A stretch of DNA of 40,515 nucleotides from Acidimicrobiaceae bacterium (lineage in GTDB: Bacteria; Actinomycetota; Acidimicrobiia; Acidimicrobiales; RAAP-2), in NCBI GenBank assembly GCA_003138815.1, contig PLHD01000052.1:1-40515 (forward strand), read 5' to 3'. Each line of letters starts with the position of its first letter. Position 1 is the first letter of the stretch. The notes beneath the pieces are model-generated. The model saw only the letters and a list, made by a program, of their open reading frames with translations. It made no database searches and was not told where the DNA came from. Shown here one piece after another: positions 17,421 to 25,903 of the stretch. The translations under genes were made by a program, and so were the position numbers.

Positions 17421-18671
17421 TCAGTATTTGTTGGCAACCATTAACTCTTGCGCGGGAAATCGCGTAAGAATTGATGGGCCATCGTCGGTGACAACGACTT
17501 CTTCTTCGATACGGGCCGCGGAGACGCCATCCGAAGCGGGGCAATATGTCTCGAGAGCAAAGACCATGCCGGTCTTCAGTTCAATCGGGTTGGTGAGACT
17601 GTTAAGGCGACTGATCACCGGACGCTCGTGCAGTCCGAGGCCGAGGCCATGGCCGAACTGCAGACCGAAGGCCGCCATCTCGCTGGCGAATCCGAAGTCA
17701 GTTGCGGCGGGCCAGGCTTTGGCGATCACGTCGGTGCCAGTACCGGGACTGACCAGATCGATGGCCTTATCCATCCACTCGCGTGCCTGGGTGTAGGCGT
17801 CGCGCTGTGGAGCGGTCGAACTGCCGACGGCCAGGGTCCGGTAGTAGCACGTTCGGTAACCATTGAACGAATGGATGATGTCAAAGAATGCCTGGTCACC
17901 GGGACGGATAATTCGGTCGGTGAAGTTGTGCGGGTGCGGGTTGCACCGCTCACCCGAGATTGCGTTAATTGCCTCGACCTGGTCGGAACCCATCTCGTAG
18001 AGTCGCTTGTTGGCGAGGGCGACGATCTCGTTCTCACGAACACCGGGCTTGAGGGCTTCAAAGATGTCCTGATAGACACCGTCGACCATTGCCGCGGCCT
18101 GTGAGAGCAGCATGATTTCGTCCGGCGACTTTATCTGGCGCGCGTCGAGCATCGTCTGCTGGGCGTCTCGAACTTCCACACCCTGCGACTGCATCTCGAA
18201 GAGGAACGGCAGCTCGACGATATCGATGCCAATTGGCTGGCCGAGTACACCGTGCTCTGCGAGTATTCCGACGATCTCTTTCACTGCTGACTCGAAGAGG
18301 CCGGCCTGTGGAGCAATCGCTCCACGCAGACCCAGCATGCCCGCACGAGAGTTTTCGGGTTCGAGCCAGGGTGAAAAGAGTTGGTGGTGAATAACGGCGG
18401 AACCGAAGTCCCAGACAATTGGATCATGGTCACGTGTCAAGAGACAGTATCGCGTCATCTTGTCACCGAGCGCACCGCCCACCCACGTGCCGGTGACGTA
18501 GCGAATGTTGTAGAAGTCAAAGAGCAGCAGGGCCCCGAACTCACTCGCTTCGAGGGCCTCTTGGGCACGGGCGAATCGGTAACTCCGCAGACGATCAAAA
18601 TCGACACGGGTTTCGAAATCCACCCCCATGTGCCCGGGGGTCATAATCGTTGGGCCGAATCCTTCTCTCAT
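17421..18671 (-). CDS. M24-fold metallohydrolase-like protein (Xaa-Pro peptidase/DddP relative), Asp to Cys in metal site
   Basis: 416 aa: a creatinase-like N-terminal domain (about 30-180) and an M24 pita-bread domain (about 185-410). Expected five metal ligands: Asp264 (FFDIIHSF), second Asp replaced by Cys275 (GYRTCYYRT), His341 (QFGHGLGLGLHERP), Glu374 (FALETYCP), Glu389 (ARIEEEVVV). Four are kept. M24 proteins include aminopeptidase P, creatinase and the DMSP lyase DddP; the end TRFPAQELM and the overall layout recall DddP-like members, but I cannot assign a substrate. Start ATG 18671 follows GGAGGTAGGAA. It stands alone. The Cys substitution looks family-specific rather than a read error because the surroundings are well conserved. 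Confidence 0.85.
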   Translation of the reverse strand: MREGFGPTIMTPGHMGVDFETRVDFDRLRSYRFARAQEALEASEFGALLLFDFYNIRYVTGTWVGGALGDKMTRYCLLTRDHDPIVWDFGSAVIHHQLFSPWLEPENSRAGMLGLRGAIAPQAGLFESAVKEIVGILAEHGVLGQPIGIDIVELPFLFEMQSQGVEVRDAQQTMLDARQIKSPDEIMLLSQAAAMVDGVYQDIFEALKPGVRENEIVALANKRLYEMGSDQVEAINAISGERCNPHPHNFTDRIIRPGDQAFFDIIHSFNGYRTCYYRTLAVGSSTAPQRDAYTQAREWMDKAIDLVSPGTGTDVIAKAWPAATDFGFASEMAAFGLQFGHGLGLGLHERPVISRLNSLTNPIELKTGMVFALETYCPASDGVSAARIEEEVVVTDDGPSILTRFPAQELMVANKY

Positions 18672-18944
18672 TTCCTACCTCCGCTCAGTGCGTCGTCCAC
18701 CGTTATATTTTCAACATACATCTGGGGTCCAGCGCCACGGGCCTGTTCGAGCAGCAGCACCGAAAAATCTCCGTCGGCGTATTCCGCCCCGATAGCCGTT
18801 GACAACAATTTCGGTGCACAGCGCCGAGACCGGCGTGGAGACGTTCAACCTCTTTGGAGTGACCATGCTTAGGTCGATCTCACTGCGCGGCAGCGTCGGA
18901 GTAGAGGTCGGCGTGAAGTCGAGGTCCGCAAGGGCCGGCGTCTT
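18672..18944. other. upstream region of the M24 gene
   Basis: Contains the M24 promoter; an AT-rich stretch at about 18700-18722 (minus strand TATGTTGAAAATATAACG) could hold the -10. No gene supported. Confidence 0.3.
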
Positions 18945-19115
18945 GTAACGCGAGAGTGCCGAAGTCAGGTTCCCGCGCTATACGGTCTTGCGCGTGGCCG
19001 AGCGAATTGTCAGAGTCGGGCGACCCTTCACTCTTCGCATCCAGCGAAACTTCCCCGGAGAGCGCGAGCTCGTGGCCGCCCTTGGTCGATTGCGGATCAT
19101 CGCACCCGGGCGAGC
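18945..19115 (+). pseudogene. C-terminal fragment of a DDE transposase, IS1380-like
   Basis: After a stop, the plus-strand frame reads FPRYTVLRVAERIVRVGRPF and then TLRIQRNFPGERELVAALGR followed by LRIIAPG. The order (RY..., A.RIVR.GR, LRI, ELV.A..RLR) resembles the last 50 residues of IS1380-type transposases. No upstream catalytic part or terminal repeats are present, so it is a dead remnant. The identification is from memory of the family pattern and is uncertain. Confidence 0.35.
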
Positions 19116-19357
19116 ACCAAGCCACGCTGCTGAACGCGCCACCGACCTGGACGGCAACGTCACTCAACAGGTCGACACCGGCCCTGGGCCGATTATTGAC
19201 CGTTCCGCGGTTTCCGGAGCGCAGTTCAAGCAACAGAAGCACTTTGATGAAGCAACGATGGAGAGGAACGGCGCTCGTCGGAGGTTCATTGCAAAGTCCT
19301 GGCTAGAACGTCCGGCAAGCTCGGTGACGGGCTCCAACTTCGACCTTGATTGGCGCC
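19116..19357. other. decayed region next to transposase remnant
   Basis: Open frames on both strands lack domain signals. Probably the flank of the old insertion. Confidence 0.3.
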
Positions 19358-19912
19358 TTAGGAGGTGCGACGATCCAGCCAAGCCTCAACGGCGGCCCGA
19401 CATTGGAGGCACGTTAGGTCGTCGCGCAACGACCGGCCCCCCACAACGGTCGCTGGGTATGACGTCCCGATTCGACTGCTCGGAATTTCCGTGGAGGCGT
19501 CGACGTTAGCCACCACGGCGTAGAGCTGCTGGTTCGATGTAGAGCTGTCGATGTCCCAACCCGTTTTGTTGAGCCCAGTGATACTCGCCTTGACGGCACC
19601 AGTGAGGTGGAATTCGCGACGAAGAATCTCCTGGGCAGTGGTGCGTTTGGACAACGATCCGTCGAACCGTCCGCCGGCGAGATCTCGGGTCACTCTGGCG
19701 ACGCCGGGACGATAAGTGGGTTGAGGCAGGATGAGTAAGTCGCGGTACTCGACGACCACCAGAAGCGAGTTGGACTTCTCAATGCGCCAGTATTCGAACT
19801 CTCGCCCCTCGTTGTCACGGAGACGCTCGGCCACGAGGATGATCCACTGGGAGCGAATCTCCACGATTTGGGAAAGCGTCTGCCACTGGTCGCCAATGGA
19901 AGATGAGGTCAC
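19358..19912 (-). CDS. Nudix-fold protein with degenerate Nudix box
   Basis: 184 aa. Strand order resembles ADP-ribose pyrophosphatase-type Nudix proteins: EYWRIEKSNSLLVVVEYRD, then LILPQPTYRPGVARVTRDLAGGRF, then a helix AQEILRREFHLTGA. The canonical GX5EX7REUXEEXGU is not preserved; only Gly and RRE remain recognisable. Hydrolysis may be lost, leaving a nucleotide- or ligand-binding role. The GTG start at 19912 has no good binding site. Neighbours give no hint. Seen directly: lack of the two catalytic glutamates. Family assignment: moderate. Confidence 0.55.
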   Translation of the reverse strand: MTSSSIGDQWQTLSQIVEIRSQWIILVAERLRDNEGREFEYWRIEKSNSLLVVVEYRDLLILPQPTYRPGVARVTRDLAGGRFDGSLSKRTTAQEILRREFHLTGAVKASITGLNKTGWDIDSSTSNQQLYAVVANVDASTEIPSSRIGTSYPATVVGGRSLRDDLTCLQCRAAVEAWLDRRTS

Positions 19913-20132
19913 GTCAGCGCCACTCGAATAGTCGAATGCTTGTGCCAGCTACGGCGTGACTTTGGTACTCCGTTGACCAATGGCTGAAGGCAACCCGAAT
20001 TCGGGGCGGCAACGGTCGTCGTATCGCAAGGCAGATCTCGCCTTGATACGGGCTTTGATGGGAAATGCCCGTCATATAGCTCCACCCATGGCTAACCTCA
20101 TCGGATTCGTCGGCATTGACCGCTATGTCATT
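19913..20132. other. intergenic upstream of the DUF2892/SQR unit
   Basis: No supported gene. Its right end leads into the operator at 20133. Confidence 0.3.
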
Positions 20133-20148
20133 ATACCCCTAAGGGTAT
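20133..20148. promoter_or_regulatory. ATACCC-N4-GGGTAT operator, DUF2892/SQR unit
   Basis: ATACCCCTAAGGGTAT, perfect 6+6 arms, followed immediately by ATATG, which with the right arm gives TATATG as a possible -10. It lies 82 bp before the small membrane protein gene and ahead of SQR. Confidence 0.75.
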
Positions 20149-20229
20149 ATGCTCTGATGTTGAGGCTTCGCGTCGTTCCAACGAGGTCTGGATTAGCGTT
20201 CCGCCAGAGATCATCAAACCGGAGTGAAT

Positions 20230-20436
20230 ATGAAATTCGCCAAATTCCTGTCATCGAGTCCCGGTCGGCTTTGGTGCGCCGCGGTGGGCATCGCCCTGGT
20301 GGTCGTAGGAATCATCGGCGCAGGCATTGTGACAGTCATCGGTTTGGTGCGACTGGTCGCCAATATGGTGGACGTGGGTGCGTTCGCACCGTTGATGGGC
20401 CCGTCCCGCAAGAGTTGGGCGATCGGAGAATCGTGA
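20230..20436 (+). CDS. small DUF2892-like membrane protein
   Basis: 68 aa from ATG 20230, after CCGGAG. The layout MKFAKFLSSSPGRLWCAAVG, then two hydrophobic helices, then APLMGPSRK matches the YgaP transmembrane (DUF2892) type, in which a short helix hairpin accompanies or is fused to rhodanese. A paralogue at 25989 has the same start and the same APLMG end. Both follow the operator palindrome, so they are probably co-regulated. Likely located in the inner membrane near persulfide-handling enzymes. Confidence 0.8.
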   Translation: MKFAKFLSSSPGRLWCAAVGIALVVVGIIGAGIVTVIGLVRLVANMVDVGAFAPLMGPSRKSWAIGES

Positions 20437-20587
20437 CATTCGTCAGTGGATTCACAGGGACTATTTGTAATGGGGAGTTGCCCGAGCGTCGGCTGCGCCG
20501 GCGCGGGCTATTCACTAAGAGTCGCGACCTGAGGACACCCGGGCCGAGCAACGACGCAGTGTCGTGTAATGCAAAAGGGAGGTATTC

Positions 20588-22045
20588 ATGGCTCGTGTAG
20601 TGATTCTCGGCGCCGGTATTTCCGGTCATACTGCGGCCCTTCATCTTCAGCGCCAGTTGAAGCGACAGCACGAGATCGTCGTGGTGTCGCCCAACTCCAA
20701 CTGGAACTGGATACCTTCGAATATCTGGGTCGGCGTGGGGAAGATGACCAAGGACCAAGTGACGTTTCCTCTCGCCTCGATCTACAAGCGCAAGCATATC
20801 GAGTTTCGCCAGGCTAAGGCCGTGGCCATCCACCCCGAGGGTGATTCGTCTGATGGAAAGGGATTCGTTGACATCGTCTACACCGAGCCCAGTCGGGCCG
20901 GCGAGCAAGAGCAGCTCCAGTACGACTACCTCATCGTGGCGACCGGACCAAAACTGAACTTCCAGGCGACGCCAGGTCTCGGTCCCGAGGGCAACTCGTG
21001 GTCGGTCTGCACCGCTGGTCACGCCGAGCAGTCAGCGGCCGCACTCGAGAAGATAATCGAGGCGCTCAAACGGGGCGAACGCAAGACGCTGGTAATCGGT
21101 GTCGGCCACGGCACCTGCACGTGCGAGGGAGCGGCCTTCGAGTACACCTTCAACGTCGAGCACGAACTCAGAGAGTGCGGCGTGCGCGACCTCGCCGAAG
21201 TGGTCTACCTCTCGAACGAGTACGACCTCGGGGACCTAGGCGTGGGCGGGATGACCTTCGCGCAGAACGGCTTCGAGACGAGCAGCAAGATGTGGACGGA
21301 GTCGCTGTTTCGCGAACGCGGCGTGCGGGCTATTCTGCGCGCCCACGTGGAGAAGGTGGATCCGGGCGTCATCTACTACGAAGAGCTCGACGGATCCAAG
21401 CACACCCTGGCCTTCGACTTCGCCATGCTCCTGCCTCCCTTCCGCGGTGTCGATATGAAGGCCTACGCGAAAGACGGCGCGGACATCACGGACGTCCTGT
21501 TCGCCCCGAACGGGTTCTTGAGAGTGGACGCCGACTACGAGGCCAAGCCCTACGACCAGTGGAGTCCCGAGGACTGGCCGAAGACCTACCAGTGCCCCTT
21601 GTACGCCAACGTCTTCGGTGTCGGCATCGCCTTCGCGCCGCCGCACGCCATCTCCGAGCCGAGGAAGAGCCCGAACGGCACCGTCATCTCGCCCGCGCCG
21701 CCGCGCACCGGGATGCCGTCGGGCGTCATGGGTCGGATCGTGGCGCAGTCCATCGCGGGGCGCATTCGTCACGGTGACCAGGCACCGCTTCGCACGGCCT
21801 CCATGGCCAAGATGGGCGCCGCGTGTATCGCCTCCGCGGGTACCGGACTGCGCAAGGGGTCGGCGGCGGCGATAACCATGTACCCGATCATCCCGGACCG
21901 GCAGCGCTTCCCGGGATCCGGTCGGGATCTGAAGCAGACCTCGGGCGAGATTGGGCTCAGCGGGCACTGGACGAAGCTGCTGTTGCATTACTTGTTCATC
22001 TACAAGGCGAAGGCCCGTTTCGGCTGGTTCCTGATTCCCGAGTGA
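20588..22045 (+). CDS. sqr: sulfide:quinone oxidoreductase-family flavoprotein
   Basis: 485 aa. N-terminal FAD Rossmann motif VVILGAGISGHTAALHL; second nucleotide-binding motif LVIGVGHGTCTCEGA. SQR oxidises sulfide to sulfane sulfur and passes electrons to membrane quinone. Candidate redox cysteines are Cys141 (VCTAGHA), Cys177/Cys179 (GTCTCEG) and Cys336 (YQCPLYAN), matching in order the three Cys of characterised SQRs. The C-terminal part ends with amphipathic, basic helices (LLLHYLFIYKAKARFGWFLIPE) suited to membrane attachment. Start ATG 20588 follows AAGGGAGGTATTC. It lies downstream of the DUF2892 gene and its operator. The subtype (III or VI) is not resolved by eye. Confidence 0.88.
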   Translation: MARVVILGAGISGHTAALHLQRQLKRQHEIVVVSPNSNWNWIPSNIWVGVGKMTKDQVTFPLASIYKRKHIEFRQAKAVAIHPEGDSSDGKGFVDIVYTEPSRAGEQEQLQYDYLIVATGPKLNFQATPGLGPEGNSWSVCTAGHAEQSAAALEKIIEALKRGERKTLVIGVGHGTCTCEGAAFEYTFNVEHELRECGVRDLAEVVYLSNEYDLGDLGVGGMTFAQNGFETSSKMWTESLFRERGVRAILRAHVEKVDPGVIYYEELDGSKHTLAFDFAMLLPPFRGVDMKAYAKDGADITDVLFAPNGFLRVDADYEAKPYDQWSPEDWPKTYQCPLYANVFGVGIAFAPPHAISEPRKSPNGTVISPAPPRTGMPSGVMGRIVAQSIAGRIRHGDQAPLRTASMAKMGAACIASAGTGLRKGSAAAITMYPIIPDRQRFPGSGRDLKQTSGEIGLSGHWTKLLLHYLFIYKAKARFGWFLIPE

Positions 22046-22077
22046 TGCGGTGACACCCTCGTCAAGAGTGAGAAAGT

Positions 22078-22233
22078 GTGAATCAATTGAGTGACGCAGA
22101 GCGCAGTATTGCCGAGGCACCCCTACCGACGGCGAGAACGTTGCGAGCCCGCAGGAGCCCGCCGTACCAGGTGATGCGATTCGCGGCATTCAACTATCGG
22201 ATGCTGAAGATGGTGACGAGAGCTCACCGCTAG
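22078..22233 (+). CDS. small basic protein downstream of SQR
   Basis: 51 aa from GTG 22078: MNQLSDAERSIAEAPLPTAR, then ARRSPPYQVMRFAAFNYRML and KMVTRAHR. It has a short acidic start, a central amphipathic segment and a basic tail. It starts 33 bp after the SQR stop and reads in the same direction. The binding site is weak. No known family that I can name; similar basic mini-proteins may accompany sulfur-oxidation genes, but I cannot verify this. Confidence 0.4.
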   Translation: MNQLSDAERSIAEAPLPTARTLRARRSPPYQVMRFAAFNYRMLKMVTRAHR

Positions 22234-22355
22234 TGGCCCGGGTGAAGACCGACCAGCCATCATGACCTGTAGAGAGCTTGCAGATAGCGAATCTGAATTC
22301 GGACGTCTCACGCGCTTGGACGCTCCATCACGGCGAGCAAGGCGAAGGTCAAGCC

Positions 22356-22955
22356 ATGGTTGCGCATGCGCTATCGAGCCGTTCAGCCATTCTTCGCGTG
22401 GACCAGCCCACCTTGGTCCGACCATCGGTCAGGCTGCTGTACCCCGGTCTCGCAGGTTCTAACGTGTCCACTTTGGTTGCGCAGACTTCCACTTCGACAC
22501 CGCCAGCTGCGCGTTGGGCCGTCGTGACCACGTTCTTGCTGAGCCTGACAGGTTTGGGACTGTCGACATATATGACCATTGCCCATTTCACGATGCCGAC
22601 CATCTTGGCTTGTTCGGGAACCGGCGAACTTAGCTGCACGAAGGTTACGACGTCACCGGAGTCCTATGCACTTGGAATCCCTGTCGTGATACTGGGTCTT
22701 GGGTACTTCACCGTTATGAGCATTTTGAATTCGCCACTGGTGTGGAGACGCCCCGAGCGATGGCTCGCCATTTTTCGCCTCACGCTTTCCGTAGTCGGCA
22801 TGATCTTCGTTCTTTGGCTCGTGGCTGCCGAAATTCTGATCATTGGTCACGTTTGTCTATGGTGCACCGGCGTGCATCTCGACACCCTTGCTCTGCTCAT
22901 CATTCTGACGAGGGTCACCCCAGCCCAGTTGGGTTGGCTTCAGTCGTTCGACTGA
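22356..22955 (+). CDS. vitamin K epoxide reductase (VKOR) family protein
   Basis: About 199 aa from ATG 22356 (preceded by GAAGG); GTG 22464 is an alternative that trims the hydrophilic N-terminus. Four or more hydrophobic helices from residue about 55. All four catalytic cysteines are visible: a loop pair C-x7-C (ACSGTGELSC) and the CxxC CLWC near the end. VKOR proteins reoxidise periplasmic disulfide-forming proteins and pass electrons to quinone, replacing DsbB in actinobacteria. No DsbA partner adjoins. Placement after SQR suggests quinone-linked thiol chemistry at the membrane. Confidence 0.85.
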   Translation: MVAHALSSRSAILRVDQPTLVRPSVRLLYPGLAGSNVSTLVAQTSTSTPPAARWAVVTTFLLSLTGLGLSTYMTIAHFTMPTILACSGTGELSCTKVTTSPESYALGIPVVILGLGYFTVMSILNSPLVWRRPERWLAIFRLTLSVVGMIFVLWLVAAEILIIGHVCLWCTGVHLDTLALLIILTRVTPAQLGWLQSFD

Positions 22956-23050
22956 CGCAGGGGTCTCCTGGGACTGCGTCTGGGGAGCGAGGGAACCTCA
23001 AGGTTGGGCCTCACGTGGCGGACTAGCGTGATCGGTGAATTCATTCCATT

Positions 23051-23066
23051 ATACCCCCTGGGGTAT
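23051..23066. promoter_or_regulatory. ATACCC-N4-GGGTAT operator with extended -10 promoter
   Basis: ATACCCCCTGGGGTAT, perfect 6+6 arms. Directly after it comes TGCTATAAT (TG at 23068, TATAAT at 23071-23076), an extended -10 promoter, 50 bp ahead of the LmbE-family gene. A repressor bound here would cover the -35 to -10 interval. This is the clearest promoter/operator pair in the window. Confidence 0.82.
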
Positions 23067-23125
23067 CTGCTATAATGGGGACTCTTTCAGAGTATGTCCT
23101 TCTGAGTTCATAGTCGAGGTGCAAT

Positions 23126-23821
23126 ATGGATGACAGTCACGGGGAATATAGGCAAGACGGACTTCCCAAGGCGGTCTCGGTTCTCGCCGTGTGCGCGCAT
23201 CCAGACGACGAGAGCTTCGGGCTTGGCGCGACGTTGGCCACTTTCGCCGACTTGGGATCATCGACGGCAGTGCTTTGCTTTACTCTCGGCGAAGCTTCAA
23301 CGCTTGGCGCGGACACTCCCGAGCTCGGTCGCGTCCGCGCTGGAGAACTCGCTGACGCCGCCGTCGAACTTGGCGTCGATCAAGTCGAACTGCTCGACTT
23401 TCCCGACGGTGGTTTGAGCGATCAGCCACTTGGTCTGCTGGCCAGACACATCCAGCGAGTGGGCGAACGCGTACGGGCAGATCTCCTCCTGGTTTTTGAT
23501 GAGGGCGGCATCACCGGACACGCTGATCATTGCCGGGCGACCAACGCCGCGTTGGCGATTGGCAAGGAGATCGACTTGCCGGTGCTGGCGTGGGCCTTGC
23601 CCGAATTCGTCGCCGATACGCTACGTGGCGAGTTCGGCGCGCCGTTCATCGGTCGGTCGGTTGAGGAAGTGGATTTCCTGATTCCTGTTGATCGGGGACG
23701 CCAGAAGAAAGCCATTGCCCGACACGCGAGCCAGGCGACTGACAATCCGGTTTTGCGGCGGCGGCTTCAACTTCAGGGTGATCAGGAGGCGTTCCGATGG
23801 CTCTCATCGCCCCAAAGGTAG
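23126..23821 (+). CDS. PIG-L/LmbE-family N-acetylglucosaminyl deacetylase-like protein
   Basis: 231 aa. Zinc motif AHPDDESFGLG at about residue 27 and second ligand region GGITGHADHCRA at about 130. The family includes MshB, which deacetylates GlcNAc-inositol in mycothiol synthesis, Mca, a mycothiol-S-conjugate amidase, and BshB of bacillithiol synthesis. So a low-molecular-weight-thiol role (synthesis or conjugate cleavage) is a reasonable inference. Its operator at 23051 and the following cysteine desulfurase tie it to sulfur stress. Start follows GAGGTGCAAT. Confidence 0.88.
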   Translation: MDDSHGEYRQDGLPKAVSVLAVCAHPDDESFGLGATLATFADLGSSTAVLCFTLGEASTLGADTPELGRVRAGELADAAVELGVDQVELLDFPDGGLSDQPLGLLARHIQRVGERVRADLLLVFDEGGITGHADHCRATNAALAIGKEIDLPVLAWALPEFVADTLRGEFGAPFIGRSVEEVDFLIPVDRGRQKKAIARHASQATDNPVLRRRLQLQGDQEAFRWLSSPQR

Positions 23822-23897
23822 CCCTACCATTTCCTCGATCAAGGTCGGTAGGATCCAATCGAGCACTTGTAGGCACCGAGCATGGAGATTGTGCACA

Positions 23898-25301
23898 ATG
23901 CCTATCGAGAAGGCCGAAGTGGCTTCCGTGAAACTTCCCCTTGCACTTGTTGGCGACGGGGCTCTGGTGCCCTGCATTGACGGTGTTGAGCGTCCTTATG
24001 CGGGGCTGGATGCCGCAGCGTCCACCGGAGTCCTTCCTTCGGTGATGACTCGCGTTCAGGATTTCCTGCCGTTGTATTCGAGCGTTCACCGAGGGGCCGG
24101 CTACAAATCCCAGGTGGCGACCACCGAGTACGAGAATGCTCGGGAAGCCGCCCTACGCTTCGCCGGGCGAGAGGGCCGCGATGACGTGGCGATCATCTGT
24201 CGCAACACGACCGAGGCCATCAACCATCTCGTCTACCGCCTAAGGCTGAATGCCGATGATGTCGTCGCGACCACCGTGGTCGAACACCACGCGAACCTGT
24301 TGCCGTGGTCTCGTGTGGCGACGTGCCGGTACGTGGAGTGCGGGTTGGACGGCACGTTCACGGTTAGCGATGTTGAGGCGGCTCTGGACGCATCGCCCAC
24401 TCCTCGGCTCCTTAGCGTCACCGGAGCTTCGAATATCACCGGCTGGATACCTCCAATCGATGAGATCATCGCGGCGGCTCATTCTCGTGGAATCCAGGTG
24501 GTGGTCGACGGTGCTCAACTCGCACCTCACCGTCCTCTTCCGAGCACTGCGGACTTCGTCGCGTGGAGCGGACACAAAATGTATGCACCATTCGGAGCGG
24601 GGGTGCTCGTAGGACCGAGAGCCGCCTTCGTCGAGGGTGACCCTTTTCTCGCCGGCGGAGGCGCCGTGGACCTGGTCGATCTCGACGAGGTCGTGTGGAC
24701 CGATCCGCCGGAGCGCGAGGAGGCGGGCTCGCCAAACGTCGTGGGCGCCGTTGCTCTGCACGCAGCGATTGACGCGCTGTCCGAAGTCGGATGGCCAGCG
24801 ATGATCGAGCACGACCGGAGCATGTCGCGCGCATTGCGGAGCGGACTTATGGGCATTGCCGGTGTGCGACTTCTCGGACCGGACCTCGAGACGGACACGC
24901 TGCCCGTGGCGACGTTCAGTGTTGCGGGGGTGCCTTTTGGTCTCGTGGCGGCACGCCTTTCGGCCGAGTTCGGAATTGGCGTTCGCCACGGATGCTTCTG
25001 TGCACACCCCTACCTAATGCGCTTGTTGGGGCTCAGCGAAGACCAAGTTGCGCGGTTCCGTGCGGACATTCGAAAAGGTGATCGCCATCACGTCCCCGGA
25101 GCTGTACGCGCCAGTTGTGGCATCAATACCACTGAAGAGGACATCCAGCGACTCCTCGTTGCTGTCGCTCAGATCGCCGTAGGCGGCGAGCCACGGTTTT
25201 CCTACCTTCAGGATCCAACGTCCGGCGACTTCACCCCAGATCCGTCGTCTGGATGGTACGCCGACCCACGATTCCAAGGCCGTACCTGCTCGCCGGGTTG
25301 A
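23898..25301 (+). CDS. cysteine desulfurase-like class V aminotransferase
   Basis: 467 aa from ATG 23898 (GGAG 10 bases upstream); the longer open frame from 23688 overlaps the LmbE gene and is not coding. PLP motifs: VVDGAQLAPHRPL (Asp and Gln near the ring) and SGHKMYAPFGAG with Lys227 as Schiff-base lysine. The sulfur-accepting Cys lies in RHGCFCAHP (Cys366, Cys368), in the place of the SufS/CsdA active loop. Predicted to take sulfur from cysteine, or act on a related selenium or sulfur amino acid, giving an enzyme persulfide. It is 76 bp after the LmbE gene and probably shares its promoter and operator. No SUF scaffold genes adjoin, so FeS assembly is less likely than sulfane-sulfur or thiol metabolism. 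Confidence 0.87.
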   Translation: MPIEKAEVASVKLPLALVGDGALVPCIDGVERPYAGLDAAASTGVLPSVMTRVQDFLPLYSSVHRGAGYKSQVATTEYENAREAALRFAGREGRDDVAIICRNTTEAINHLVYRLRLNADDVVATTVVEHHANLLPWSRVATCRYVECGLDGTFTVSDVEAALDASPTPRLLSVTGASNITGWIPPIDEIIAAAHSRGIQVVVDGAQLAPHRPLPSTADFVAWSGHKMYAPFGAGVLVGPRAAFVEGDPFLAGGGAVDLVDLDEVVWTDPPEREEAGSPNVVGAVALHAAIDALSEVGWPAMIEHDRSMSRALRSGLMGIAGVRLLGPDLETDTLPVATFSVAGVPFGLVAARLSAEFGIGVRHGCFCAHPYLMRLLGLSEDQVARFRADIRKGDRHHVPGAVRASCGINTTEEDIQRLLVAVAQIAVGGEPRFSYLQDPTSGDFTPDPSSGWYADPRFQGRTCSPG

Positions 25302-25492
25302 CTCAGGGTAGCTGCGAAGTGTCGTGACCGTTGCGTCTGCATGGATGGCTCGCGTGCACGACCGCCGCTCGTACGCGTTGCCTGGAAGATGATGGGCACG
25401 TGCAGGTTTCGCGAATCACCCGGACCGGCGTTCAGGGCTAAGGATGGGGAAGCCTAGGGTGTCACCTATCCGAGGAATGGTCTGACGGTTGC

Positions 25493-25864
25493 TTACGAGC
25501 TCGCACTCTGCTGGGCGAGTACTTGGCGATGCACCTCTTGCATATCGAGGCTCAGAACCTTTTCGACGAGCTCGACGAGCGCCGTCTCGGGTAACGCACC
25601 GGCTTGACTGAAGACGACCACGTTTTCGCGAATGATCATCAAGGTCGGGATTGACATGATATTGAACGATGCCGCCAGACCTTGCTGGGCTTCAGTGTCG
25701 ACCTTACCGAACACGGCGTCAGGATAGTTTTCCGACGTCTTCTCAAAGATCGGTGCGAATGATCGGCAAGGTCCGCACCACGCCGCCCAGAAGTCAATCA
25801 GGACCACGTCATTGGACGTCACGATCTCCTCGAAGTTCTTCTCTGTCATCTCAACTGTTGCCAT
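25493..25864 (-). CDS. trx: thioredoxin
   Basis: 123 aa, thioredoxin fold with WCGPC at residues 29-33 (Cys30, Cys33) and the cis-Pro segment MSIPTLMII. The start is ATG 25864, six bases after GAGGAGGA, not the in-frame GTG at 25870, which would touch the binding site. It reduces disulfides and persulfides in the cytoplasm. It is divergent from the DUF2892/CstR/CoADR unit and shares with it the operator at 25904. The C-terminus is longer and more charged than E. coli TrxA. Confidence 0.94.
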   Translation of the reverse strand: MATVEMTEKNFEEIVTSNDVVLIDFWAAWCGPCRSFAPIFEKTSENYPDAVFGKVDTEAQQGLAASFNIMSIPTLMIIRENVVVFSQAGALPETALVELVEKVLSLDMQEVHRQVLAQQSASS

Positions 25865-25903
25865 TGGCACTCCTCCTCGGGCACTGTCAACCTGTTTGCA
25901 GTA

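Noticed and set aside
20336-21022. Long minus-strand open frame opposite the SQR gene
   Set aside because: It is the antisense shadow of a well-supported flavoprotein gene.
21236-22189. 317-aa minus-strand open frame opposite SQR
   Set aside because: Arg/Gly/Val-rich antisense frame in high-GC DNA; no domain, conflicts with SQR.
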